This document shows, in pieces, positions 7,137 to 13,854 of a DNA stretch of 15,131 bases. The notes below the pieces were generated by a model. The model saw only the letters and a list, made by a program, of their open reading frames with translations, had not been told where the DNA came from and did no database searches. Made by a program: the position numbers and the translations under genes. Numbering within the stretch: position 1 is the stretch's first letter; each line of letters opens with the position of its first letter. This DNA is from JANNPJ01 sp035474375 (GTDB lineage: Bacteria; Actinomycetota; Actinomycetes; Actinomycetales; Kineosporiaceae), in the NCBI GenBank assembly GCA_035474375.1, contig DATINJ010000109.1, forward strand, positions 1 to 15,131. Direction: 5' to 3'.

Positions 7137-8011
7137 ACAAGCACACCGTCGACACCAGGACCACCGCCGCTCTGCGTGACCTCGACCCCGCAGGGCCGAC
7201 CGTCCTGACCGATGCCGAGCGCGAACGCGCCGACGCAACGTTCGCTCGCATCCTGGCCACCCCCAGCCATGATCACGTCCCGGAGGAGCCCGATCGGCCG
7301 CGTCGGCGCCGGAGCCGACTGCTGGTGCTGGTGCCGGTGGGTCTGGTCGGCGCCGTCGTTCCCGCAGTGCTGTTGAGCGGCGGTTCCGCTTTCGCGTCGT
7401 GGACGCCGAAGCCCGGCCCACTCACCAGCGCGGCCGTCACCTCGGCCGCCACCACGTGCCGCGCCGCCCTCGCACCGGCCAACCAGCCAGCCCTCGCGGT
7501 GCCCGACCAGGGAGAGCGGGTCGTGATCGCAGAGCGACGTGGCGAATGGACCTACGTGCTCATGGCCGGCCCCAAGGCAGAAGCGTCCTGCCTGATGTCC
7601 GACGACCTCGTCAGACAGGGGGTCCGCGCGGACCACAAGGCGGGATTCTTCGGGAACTACTCCACGGACCCCGGCGAGGCCCCAACCTTGGCTAGGGACC
7701 GCATCGTCGAATTCGTCAGTATGGGAGGCAGCGTCTCCACCCCGGGACGCTGGCCTTTCACTACCGACAAGGAGTGGGTCAGCTGGGTCCAGGGGTATGT
7801 CGGCAGCGACGTCACCGGTGTCACCGTGCACCCCCCCGTAGGTCCTGACGTCGAGGCATCCGTCGACAGTGGCCGGTTTGCCGCCTGGTGGCCAGGGGGC
7901 GAGGTCAGGGGCGACAACCCTGGGGTGAGCGGGGCGTGGACCTACACCGTGACCCTCACCGACGGCAGCACGAGGCTTACTTCCTGCTACTCCTCGACCT
8001 CGCCGTGCTGA
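7133..8011 (+). CDS. Single-pass membrane protein, probable regulator of the adjacent ECF sigma factor
   Basis: A 292-residue protein translated from an ATG overlapping the sigma factor stop. Residues 1-60 are hydrophilic and Arg-rich at their end (RPRRRRSR), consistent with a cytoplasmic domain. About 62-90 form one membrane segment (LLVLVPVGLVGAVVPAVLL). The remaining 200 residues would be outside the cell, with five cysteines including the C-terminal SCYSSTSPC. Gene order, coupling and topology fit an anti-sigma factor or sensor. No HxxxCxxC zinc motif is present in the N-terminal part, so it is not a classic zinc-binding anti-sigma. Similar sigma/membrane-protein pairs are frequent in actinobacteria. 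Function is inferred from context, not from a recognised domain. Confidence 0.7.
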   Translation: MNKHTVDTRTTAALRDLDPAGPTVLTDAERERADATFARILATPSHDHVPEEPDRPRRRRSRLLVLVPVGLVGAVVPAVLLSGGSAFASWTPKPGPLTSAAVTSAATTCRAALAPANQPALAVPDQGERVVIAERRGEWTYVLMAGPKAEASCLMSDDLVRQGVRADHKAGFFGNYSTDPGEAPTLARDRIVEFVSMGGSVSTPGRWPFTTDKEWVSWVQGYVGSDVTGVTVHPPVGPDVEASVDSGRFAAWWPGGEVRGDNPGVSGAWTYTVTLTDGSTRLTSCYSSTSPC

Positions 8012-8361
8012 TCGGCCTCGGTCACGGGCTGAATCTAAGTAGTCGCGCTCGTAAGTTCGTCTGGGGTGGTTCAGGTTCAGCACGCCAACCACCTCACCGA
8101 CTGGCAAACCGCCTCCACCGGGCTTTGCAAGTCCGGTCGCTCCGCCAGTGGGGCCGTTTGAACACGGCAGACCGAGACCAAAGGCCCAGGTGGGCGCGGC
8201 GGCGGTCGTCGTTGTGGGTACTCAAATGGCCCCCTCTCCGGTTCGACCGCCCGGCTGAAAGACGACTTTGCCTGCCCCTGGACCGCCTCCCCACCTCGCA
8301 CCGACACCGAGAAGCAGGTCACGGAGCACGTGACGCAGGCCGGCCAGCCTCGAATGGATCA

Positions 8362-8381
8362 ACCGGCCCGGGCGGGCCGGT
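8362..8381 (+). terminator. GC-rich hairpin, possible terminator for the sigma/anti-sigma operon
   Basis: ACCGGCCCG (8362-8370) and CGGGCCGGT (8373-8381) are perfect 9-bp arms around GG; in RNA this folds as a 7-8 bp stem with a small loop. A short GCTGTTCTG follows on the + strand. It is 350 bases past the operon stop, so the assignment is weak. Confidence 0.3.
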
Positions 8382-8419
8382 GCTGTTCTGCAGGGTGGGG
8401 CCAGCACCTGGGTCAGCGT

Positions 8420-8458
8420 GGCGGCCCGCCAGCCGGGGTGCGAGTCTGGCGGGCCGCC
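8420..8458 (-). terminator. Strong hairpin terminator of the GH127 gene
   Basis: GGCGGCCCGCCAG (8420-8432) pairs perfectly with CTGGCGGGCCGCC (8446-8458) across a 13-base loop, beginning 8 bases after the GH127 stop. A 13-bp GC-rich stem without a T-run is the usual actinobacterial form of intrinsic terminator. It would also stop transcription entering from the opposite strand. Confidence 0.65.
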
Positions 8459-8466
8459 GGGCGGGG

Positions 8467-9291
8467 TTACAGGAAGCGCCAGAGGTGGTCGTTGGTGCCG
8501 TTGTCGTCCCAGATCAGGACTTGGGCGCCTTGGCTGCTGGACGCGCTCTGCACGCCGAGGAGGCGGCCGCCGTTGGCGCTCTGGATCTTGAAGTATCCGT
8601 CGCCGGCGTACTTCAGCCGCCAGCGGCGGTCGTCTGAGCCGGCGTCGGGGAGTTGGACGGCGCGAGTACCGTTGCCGGTACCGCCGTTCTCCCGGCCGAG
8701 CACCTTGCCGCTGTTGGAGTTTCGCAGCCGCAGGTAGCCACCGGAGTCCACGACCGCGGTCCACAGGTGGTCGCTGGTGCCGTTGTCGCCCCACTGGATG
8801 ACGAGCGCGCCGTCGCTGGTGGACATGTTCTGCACGCCGAGTAGCAGGCCACTGTTGCGGTTCTGGATCCGCCGGGCGTCGTTGGGGATGAGGCGCCACC
8901 CGTTGTCCGCGGTGCCGTTATCGGAGTCCTGGACGGCCTGCGCGCCGTTGGCGGTGGAGTTGTTCTGGCTGCCCAGCAGCTTGCCGCTGTTCACATTGAC
9001 GATCTTGTGGGTGCCGTCGCCGTTGTCGACGATCGTCCACTGGTGGTCGGCCGTGCCGCTGTCCGTCCACTGGAGGACGACCGCGCCATCCACGGTGGAC
9101 ATGTTCTGCACGCCAAGCACCTTGCCGCTGTTGACGTTTCGGAACCGCACGGCGCTGCCATCCAGGATCATCTCCCACCGGTGGTCGGCGGTGCCGCTGT
9201 CCGTCCACTGGAGAGCCAGCCCGCCATTGGCCGTGGACATGTTCTGGATGCCGAGCACGAGCCCGCTGGCGGCGCTGGCCAGGCGATAATT
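8467..9291 (-). repeat. Six tandem RICIN units of about 45 codons in the GH127 gene
   Basis: The 3' third of the gene encodes six tandem copies of a unit with NSGKVLGVQNMST, a DGA or NGA turn, a D(S/N)GT segment and a conserved Trp (DHRW, DHQW, DNGW, DHLW, DRRW, DHLW). Six units make two beta-trefoils. Units 1, 2 and 4 are the most alike, also in DNA; units 3 and 5 have lost the QW in the middle of the unit. Confidence 0.75.
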
Positions 9292-11193
9292 GGTAACGGT
9301 GCTGGCGTTGGCGTTCCAGTAGACGGTGTAGTTGTAACCCTGCGCGTCGTGGAACGGGCCGAGATTGACCGTGGCGCCGTCGGCGGTGGCGGTGAAGTCC
9401 AGCGACGAACTGCTGGTACGGGTGACGGAGGACGTGGTCAGCGCCGGCAGCGACGACAGGGTCGTGTCGCCGTAGTTGCCGCACAGCACCACCGGACCGT
9501 AGGTGACCGCGACGACGTTGGTGTTGTCGTTGGTCGGGGGCAGGGCCACCTTCATGGGCAGCCGGACCGTGACCGTGTCGCCGGAGGTCCAGCTGCGGGT
9601 CAGGGTGGCGTACGTGCCCGCCGTGGTGGCGATGCTCTGGACCGCGCCGTTGACGCTGACCGTCGCGTTGGCGGCCCAGCTGGGGATGCGGATGCGCATC
9701 GACCAGGACCCGCTCATGCTCCCGGTGACCGTCAGCGTGGTCGTGTCGCTGACCGGGTAGGTGGTGCTCTGGGTGACCGTGATTCCCCGTTGGGTCCAGT
9801 TCAGCACCGACGGGAAGAACAGGTTTACCGTGAGCGTGGTGCCGTTGTAGAAGTAGATGGAGTCCATCAGCTTGGTGTTGGATTCCAGACCGGTGCCCTG
9901 GCAGCACCAGAAGCTGTCGTAGTCGGTGCTCCACGTGCCGCCACCCCACGCCGGGCCGACGCCACGGCGCCCGCCCGCCTTCAGCGGGGTGAAGTAGGTG
10001 ATGCCTCCATGGCTGTCGGCCGGGTTCTGCGACCCGATCAGGTGGTTGATCAGTACCTGCTCGTAGAAGTCGAAGTACGACACCTGGTCCGGATTCAACA
10101 GCCAGAGCTCCCGGGTCAGCTTGGCCATGTTGTAGCTGTTGCAGTGTTCGCAGTTGTCGTTGGTGAGGTACGCGGCGATCGCGTTCGGCGCCCGGAAGTG
10201 CTCGGCCTGGCTGTTTCCGCCGATCACGTAGGTGTGCGCGCCGGTGGTGATTTTCCAGGCGTTGGTGGCGATGTCCCGGTACCGGGTGGTGCCGGTCGCC
10301 TTGTACTCGCGGGCGGCACCGATCAACTTCGGAATCTGGGTGTTGGCGTGCAGACCGTTGAGTTGGTCCTGATTGGACGCCAGTGGGTCGAACACAGCGG
10401 CGTGGTCGAACCGCTGGGCGGCGCTGAGCCAGCGCGCGTCGCCGGTCTGCTGGTAGATGTTGGCCAGCACCTCGTTCATGCCGCCGAACTCGGTGTTCAA
10501 GGTGCTTTGCATCTGGCTGTTGCTGAGCCGCCCGGTGCGCCAGTCGACCCAGCCTGCAAGCGCCAGCAGCACGTCCCGAGCCTGAGTGTTGCCGATGTAA
10601 ACCCAGACATCCAGCAGCCCGGCCAACGTCTTGTGGATGCAGTAGTACGGCACTTGTCCACTGTTGCCCGACTCAAGGCTGGTGAAGTCGGACTCTGGAA
10701 AGCCTGACAGGTAGCCGGTGTTGAACCCGGCGGCGGCGTTGTTCGCCTGGCATTTGGCCAGTTCGGCGACCATGTAGTTGGCCTTGTCGCGGCAGGTGGT
10801 GTCGCCGAGCACGGCGTAGGCCTGGGCCCAGGCGCTGAGGAAGTGGCCCTGCATGTGGGTGCGGAACGGGAAGTCGGGGGCGTCCCAGCCGCCCGTGGCC
10901 GCAGCGCCCTTGGTGGACAGCCGGTGGGTGGCGCGGAAGTTGTAGAGCAACCGGTCGACGTCGACAAAGCGCAGGTACGTCAGGGTCCGATTCTGGTTGT
11001 CCCGCCAACGGCTGGCCGTCAACTGGACTTGGCCGAGGTCGAACGGAAAGGTGGAAACGCCGATGTCGGACCGGACCGGCGCGACCGACGCCTCAGCGAC
11101 CGATCGGCCGGCCACGGTGACGCCGAAGGCGGCGACAGCGGTGACACCGGCGGCCTTCATCAGCGAACGACGGTTCAGGGACGGGGATGGCAC
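8467..11193 (-). CDS. Tat-exported GH127 beta-L-arabinofuranosidase with two RICIN trefoils
   Basis: A 908-residue extracellular enzyme. Residues 1-37 are a twin-arginine signal (SLNRRSLMKAAG, then a hydrophobic stretch). About 45-630 is the GH127 (alpha/alpha)6 barrel plus beta-sandwich. The zinc-thiolate site known from HypBA1 is intact: Glu349 and Cys351 in CEHC, Cys430 (nucleophile) and Cys431 in FWCCQGTG, with Glu331 in AEHF as acid/base; spacings agree with the reference. GH127 enzymes remove terminal beta-L-arabinofuranose, for example from hydroxyproline-linked arabino-oligosaccharides. Two C-terminal RICIN_2/CBM13-like trefoils (about 635-908) should bind carbohydrate. The GTG at 11193 was chosen because GGAGGT lies five bases upstream and it places the twin arginines near the N-terminus; 34 further open codons to 11295 are Arg-rich and unneeded. 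A LacI-type operator lies 116 bases upstream. Confidence 0.92.
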   Translation of the reverse strand: MPSPSLNRRSLMKAAGVTAVAAFGVTVAGRSVAEASVAPVRSDIGVSTFPFDLGQVQLTASRWRDNQNRTLTYLRFVDVDRLLYNFRATHRLSTKGAAATGGWDAPDFPFRTHMQGHFLSAWAQAYAVLGDTTCRDKANYMVAELAKCQANNAAAGFNTGYLSGFPESDFTSLESGNSGQVPYYCIHKTLAGLLDVWVYIGNTQARDVLLALAGWVDWRTGRLSNSQMQSTLNTEFGGMNEVLANIYQQTGDARWLSAAQRFDHAAVFDPLASNQDQLNGLHANTQIPKLIGAAREYKATGTTRYRDIATNAWKITTGAHTYVIGGNSQAEHFRAPNAIAAYLTNDNCEHCNSYNMAKLTRELWLLNPDQVSYFDFYEQVLINHLIGSQNPADSHGGITYFTPLKAGGRRGVGPAWGGGTWSTDYDSFWCCQGTGLESNTKLMDSIYFYNGTTLTVNLFFPSVLNWTQRGITVTQSTTYPVSDTTTLTVTGSMSGSWSMRIRIPSWAANATVSVNGAVQSIATTAGTYATLTRSWTSGDTVTVRLPMKVALPPTNDNTNVVAVTYGPVVLCGNYGDTTLSSLPALTTSSVTRTSSSSLDFTATADGATVNLGPFHDAQGYNYTVYWNANASTVTNYRLASAASGLVLGIQNMSTANGGLALQWTDSGTADHRWEMILDGSAVRFRNVNSGKVLGVQNMSTVDGAVVLQWTDSGTADHQWTIVDNGDGTHKIVNVNSGKLLGSQNNSTANGAQAVQDSDNGTADNGWRLIPNDARRIQNRNSGLLLGVQNMSTSDGALVIQWGDNGTSDHLWTAVVDSGGYLRLRNSNSGKVLGRENGGTGNGTRAVQLPDAGSDDRRWRLKYAGDGYFKIQSANGGRLLGVQSASSSQGAQVLIWDDNGTNDHLWRFL

Positions 11194-11297
11194 TGGTGAC
11201 CTCCAGGGGTGGCGTGGTTGGCGCGAGCCGGCCCGGCCGACAGCCCCTGCATGAGGGCCCGTTCGGCGGAACACGGACGATGTTGTGCGCGCCAACG

Positions 11298-11309
11298 GGC
11301 ATGCATGCC
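11298..11309. promoter_or_regulatory. Perfect 12-bp palindrome abutting the GH127 operator
   Basis: GGCATGCATGCC is a perfect palindrome touching the LacI-type site at 11309-11322. It could be a site for a second regulator or a repeated-dinucleotide coincidence. It lies within the probable 5' leader of the GH127 transcript. Confidence 0.3.
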
Positions 11310-11322
11310 GTTAACGCTCACA
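11309..11322 (-). promoter_or_regulatory. LacI-type operator A, upstream of GH127
   Basis: On the minus strand the site reads TGTGAGCGTTAACG. It differs from operator B upstream of GH43 (TGTGATCGTTAACA) at only two of 14 positions and has the same orientation relative to its gene. The central CG flanked by imperfect dyad arms is typical of LacI-family binding sites. It lies 116 bases before the GTG start. Confidence 0.6.
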
Positions 11323-11573
11323 ATGATGGGAAGACTTGACCTCGGCGACTTCTCGGCATTCGGCCGACCTGCTCGTGATCGAGGTCGATCCGCAAGTACG
11401 TACTTGGCGTGCCTCGATTCGGCCATCTTCGGCACCGGACCTGGGCGGTTTGCTACTCGTCAGCTCCAGGCAGCGGCGGCCTGTACTGGCTCGTGGCGGG
11501 GCCACCGAACCTGCGGTCGTTGTGGGAGGTCAGGTGGGACGAGCGGGCCTGCTCGCTGCTTTTGCGGCTGCTG

Positions 11574-13007
11574 TCAGTAGCCCACGTGGAATGTCGCGTC
11601 GTCGCGTCCGAGCCCATCCGTGATCGGGTCGATCCGCAGCTGGTATCCCGAGTGGCGCAGGTACCGGTCGGGGAAGTTGTACGACCGGAACGACGTCCAG
11701 TTCGCATTGGCCAGGCCGGCAGTTCGGTAGAACGTCGCGTCAGCGCGGAACAGCGCCGAGTTGTCGTTCGGTGCCAGCACGATGTTGAACGCGGCGTGAC
11801 GCAGGAACTGGCCGGGATTGTTCACCGACTCGAACGACACACCGGCAGCATCCGCGAGTCCGGGCCGCAGACGCCATTGCGAGTCCTGGTAGGGGTCGAA
11901 CGGCATCTCATCGATGCGCCCTTGACTGCCTGCGTGACGGATGTAGCGACCTGGAAAGTTCCATGACTTGAGCCGGTTCCAGTTCGTGCCGCCCCAGCGG
12001 GTCATCAGGTTGTTGCGTTCGGTGGCTGTGATCGTCGCGATGGTGTTGTGCTTGCCCAGCACAGGGGCGGTGTAGGCGTTGTCGTTGAGCAGCGTCCAGT
12101 TGCCCTGCGCGATGTCGCCCTGCCACGCGTAGAAGCGTCCGTTGGGGCAGAAGTTGTCGCCCCATAGGTACCAGGTGCTGCTCGTCAACGACTTGACCAG
12201 GGTGGGCGCTTCCGTGCAGGTGACGGAGACACCGTCGGTGTACTTCACGAAGCTGCCCGGTTCCAACGACCGCGACCGGGTCCCGGTGAGCTTGCCGGCC
12301 CCGTCCCTGATGTACAGGTAGTTCCAGCCGCCGACGTTGGTCACCAGGTGCGTGTCGATTTCGCCGGTGCCGCCGTCGTAGAACACCTGAGGCGCCGTGG
12401 TCGTGACGAAGTCGCTCGTGTACGACACCATCGACATCAGCCGCGTACTGCCGTTGACGGTCTGGTTCGTCGAGAACAACACGCCGTACTGCCCGCGACC
12501 GGGGTCCCAGTACACCGAAGGCGCCCAGGTGAACGAGGTGTTGTTGTTGACCCGGAGCATGCGCTCCGCCGACCAGGTGACCATGTCGGTGGACATCCAG
12601 ACGTGAATGTTCTGGTTCGCGGGGTCAAAGGCACACGTCCGGCAGATGTCGGTGGCGAGCAGAACCCAACTGCCGTTCTGGAGCCGGTAGAGGAACGGAT
12701 CGCGGATGCCACCGGTACCCAGCTGCGGGTCGATCACAGCAGTGTTGTTGTTCAGCGGCGTCCATTCCAAGGCGTCATCGCTCACCGCGAAGTGGACGTC
12801 GTCGGCATTGGCGAGGCGGTCGGGAGACTCCGTGAAGTAGGCCATCGCGTACGCGGAGTCGGCCTCGGCTGCCACGGCGGCCGGTGTCGTCACGGCCGTC
12901 ACGGCCGTCAGGGCTGCAGCGGTGAGTGAGACCGTGACCACCCTCGCCAGCCATGCGGTGAAATACGGACGAGATCTGGAATGTCCTGAGTCATGAGAGA
13001 GCGACAT
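11574..13007 (-). CDS. Secreted GH43 arabinofuranosidase-like enzyme with AbfB (CBM42) domain
   Basis: A 477-residue exported enzyme. Residues 1-48 are a signal peptide (core about 21-45, ending AVAA-E). About 52-335 is a five-bladed GH43 propeller with a full candidate triad: Asp103 in GIRDPFLYR (base), Asp218 in GEIDTHLV (pKa modulator) and Glu266 in CTEAPTLV (acid). About 338-477 is an AbfB beta-trefoil with three units, marked by SWNFPGRYIRH, SVNNPGQFLRH and SYNFPDRYLRH; this domain binds arabinofuranosyl side chains. Together these point to removal of L-arabinofuranose from arabinan or arabinoxylan, though GH43 specificity varies. The ATG at 13007 has GGAGG four to five bases upstream; 16 further open codons to 13055 overlap the operator. 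Like GH127 it is likely monocistronic, with operator B 36 bases upstream. Confidence 0.9.
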   Translation of the reverse strand: MSLSHDSGHSRSRPYFTAWLARVVTVSLTAAALTAVTAVTTPAAVAAEADSAYAMAYFTESPDRLANADDVHFAVSDDALEWTPLNNNTAVIDPQLGTGGIRDPFLYRLQNGSWVLLATDICRTCAFDPANQNIHVWMSTDMVTWSAERMLRVNNNTSFTWAPSVYWDPGRGQYGVLFSTNQTVNGSTRLMSMVSYTSDFVTTTAPQVFYDGGTGEIDTHLVTNVGGWNYLYIRDGAGKLTGTRSRSLEPGSFVKYTDGVSVTCTEAPTLVKSLTSSTWYLWGDNFCPNGRFYAWQGDIAQGNWTLLNDNAYTAPVLGKHNTIATITATERNNLMTRWGGTNWNRLKSWNFPGRYIRHAGSQGRIDEMPFDPYQDSQWRLRPGLADAAGVSFESVNNPGQFLRHAAFNIVLAPNDNSALFRADATFYRTAGLANANWTSFRSYNFPDRYLRHSGYQLRIDPITDGLGRDDATFHVGY

Positions 13008-13042
13008 TGCACCTCCAAGTTGACGGACCGGAACCATGAACG

Positions 13043-13056
13043 TGTTAACGATCACA
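13043..13056 (-). promoter_or_regulatory. LacI-type operator B, upstream of GH43
   Basis: Minus-strand TGTGATCGTTAACA, with outer TGT/ACA arms and a central CG, begins 36 bases before the ATG. A weak promoter-like pair (TTGCCC and TAACAC, 18 bases apart) overlaps it on the minus strand, so bound repressor would occlude polymerase. The match to operator A is 12 of 14. Confidence 0.6.
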
Positions 13057-13130
13057 TCCGAGTCGGGGCAAGCATGGATTCACATGTCCATTAAAAGCAA
13101 GTCGACGACATATAACAGTTACGCATCAAT

Positions 13131-13183
13131 CGTTCTGAACTTGCGGCCGCAACAATGCCGGCCCGAAAGCCCTATTCAGAACG
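13131..13183. repeat. Inverted repeat enclosing a perfect 12-bp palindrome
   Basis: CGTTCTGAA (13131-13139) and TTCAGAACG (13175-13183) are perfect 9-bp arms 35 bases apart. Immediately inside the left arm lies TTGCGGCCGCAA (13141-13152), a perfect palindrome. The segment is about 125-175 bases upstream of the GH43 start in an otherwise relatively AT-rich patch. It could be a regulator site or a cruciform; no T-run suggests a terminator. Confidence 0.35.
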
Positions 13184-13328
13184 TTCATCCCCATACCCAG
13201 TAGTAGATTCGTGGTTCGTGACAGTGTGTAGCAGGTCGGGGAACTCGGTGGGCCGTCATCCCTGAATCGCGGTTCCACCTTCGGTGGAGCACTTAGGACG
13301 CGGCGCTAGCAATCCCGCTGCACTCACC

Positions 13329-13344
13329 GTGAAATTGGCTTCAC
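13329..13344. promoter_or_regulatory. Inverted repeat GTGAA-N6-TTCAC
   Basis: Perfect 5-bp arms (13329-13333, 13340-13344) lie 17 bases to the left of operator C. It may be another regulator half-site pair. The short arms make chance possible. Confidence 0.2.
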
Positions 13345-13361
13345 CTGCCGTTGCTGCGCCA

Positions 13362-13375
13362 AGTGAGCGCTAACA
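13362..13375 (+). promoter_or_regulatory. LacI-type operator C, target unclear
   Basis: AGTGAGCGCTAACA fits the operator A/B consensus (GTGAKCGYTAAC) and is the most symmetric of the three (perfect AGCGCT core plus matching outer bases). It lies 355 bases upstream of the GH43 start and 480 bases upstream of the gene at 13855. It could be an auxiliary operator for GH43 through looping, or control a + strand transcript. Confidence 0.45.
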
Positions 13376-13598
13376 ACGTCCCTTGCTGGGCGGACTCGCA
13401 GCAGAGAAGGTGCGGCTTGGCGCTCGAACCCAGGTAGGCGGCGGCCGCGTCGGCGTCCACGATCACGAAGCCCGCGCCGACCTCGACCAGATGATCGGCG
13501 CGGCTGCTCTGCCTTGTGATTTGTCCCGGAACGTTCGGCGGGGCCGGGGACCGCAGGGTTTGAACATGTCCCGCGTCGTGGACGTCGAAGCGTTCGAT

Positions 13599-13633
13599 AG
13601 GTCCGGCCAGCCGGCTTGAGGCTGGCCGGACCT
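13599..13633. terminator. Long perfect hairpin (14-bp stem)
   Basis: AGGTCCGGCCAGCC (13599-13612) pairs perfectly with GGCTGGCCGGACCT (13620-13633) across a 7-base loop. This is the longest perfect stem I found in the window. It could be a bidirectional intrinsic terminator or part of a structured RNA. No confident gene ends beside it on either strand. Confidence 0.5.
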
Positions 13634-13635
13634 GG

Positions 13636-13658
13636 TGCTCGGCTGGGCGAGCCGAGCA
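13636..13658. terminator. Second hairpin in tandem (9-bp stem)
   Basis: TGCTCGGCT (13636-13644) pairs with AGCCGAGCA (13650-13658) around a 5-base loop, two bases after the preceding 14-bp hairpin. Tandem stems of this kind are seen at strong terminators; on the + strand ACCTTTCC follows. Confidence 0.45.
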
Positions 13659-13802
13659 ACCTTTCCAGCGACCCGAGCCACTGCATGTTGTCCGGGCAGT
13701 GGTCCGGTCAGATGCTACGGCTGAAGGAGAGCACCGACATGCCCCTCGCTCACCCAGGTGAACGACGGCCCATCGCCCAAGGTGGCCTGACGCCACCGCG
13801 CC

Positions 13803-13827
13803 GACGGCCGGCCGCCGGCCGGCCGTC
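13803..13827 (+). terminator. GC-rich palindrome before the last gene
   Basis: GACGGCCGGCCG (13803-13814) and CGGCCGGCCGTC (13816-13827) are perfect 12-bp arms around a single C, folding as an 11-bp stem with a tiny loop. It ends 27 bases before the GTG at 13855. It may insulate that gene from upstream transcription, or sit in its leader. Confidence 0.4.
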
Positions 13828-13854
13828 ACCCGGCTGTATCACGGGAGCCGAAAA

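Larger units (their letters stand above)
8012..8466. other. Convergent intergenic region with hairpins, no supported gene
   Basis: About 455 bases lie between the membrane-protein stop and the GH127 stop. Open frames on both strands give Arg/Pro-rich translations without motifs or ribosome sites. The right-hand third contains two strong inverted repeats (listed separately). The rest shows nothing I can support. Confidence 0.5.
11194..11573. other. GH43-GH127 intergenic region with operator
   Basis: 380 bases separate the GH43 stop from the GH127 start. The right part should hold the end of the GH43 transcript; CGAGC (11540-11544) and GCTCG (11551-11555) form only a weak 5-bp stem there. The left part is the GH127 leader, with the operator at 11309-11322. 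Open frames on both strands lack motifs or ribosome sites. The long leader and separate operator argue for independent transcription of GH127. Confidence 0.5.
13341..13829 (-). pseudogene. Doubtful open frame, possibly a decayed gene fragment
   Basis: A 162-codon open frame. Its last 85 or so codons (13341 to about 13600) have coding-like third positions and a plausible protein texture (RADHLVEVGAGFVIVDADAAAAYLG, then HLLCCESAQQGTLLALT), but no recognised domain. The first half is Arg/Ser-rich and spans the two long hairpins at 13599-13658, which is unusual for a gene. No ribosome site is seen. The frame also uses TTG-TTA leucine codons exactly where operator C lies, which argues that the end of the frame is not under coding selection. 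Best read as a remnant or as non-coding. Confidence 0.2.

Noticed and set aside
6237..8107. Long minus-strand open frames opposite the sigma factor and its partner
   Set aside because: The + strand encodes a clear sigma factor and a coupled membrane protein; the minus translations are Arg/Gly-rich with no domain.
9007..10707. Long + strand open frame (566 codons) opposite the GH127 gene
   Set aside because: Antisense shadow of GH127/RICIN coding sequence; no ribosome site, motif or signal sequence.
13272..13290. Hairpin with TCCACC and GGTGGA arms, resembling a tRNA arm
   Set aside because: A 6-bp stem with a 3-base loop only; no acceptor, D or anticodon arms can be built around it, so it is not a tRNA.
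13383..13619. Small + strand open frame starting TTG and ending in the loop of the 14-bp hairpin
   Set aside because: Weak start, no ribosome site, Gly/Arg-rich translation, and the opposite strand has the more coding-like third positions.
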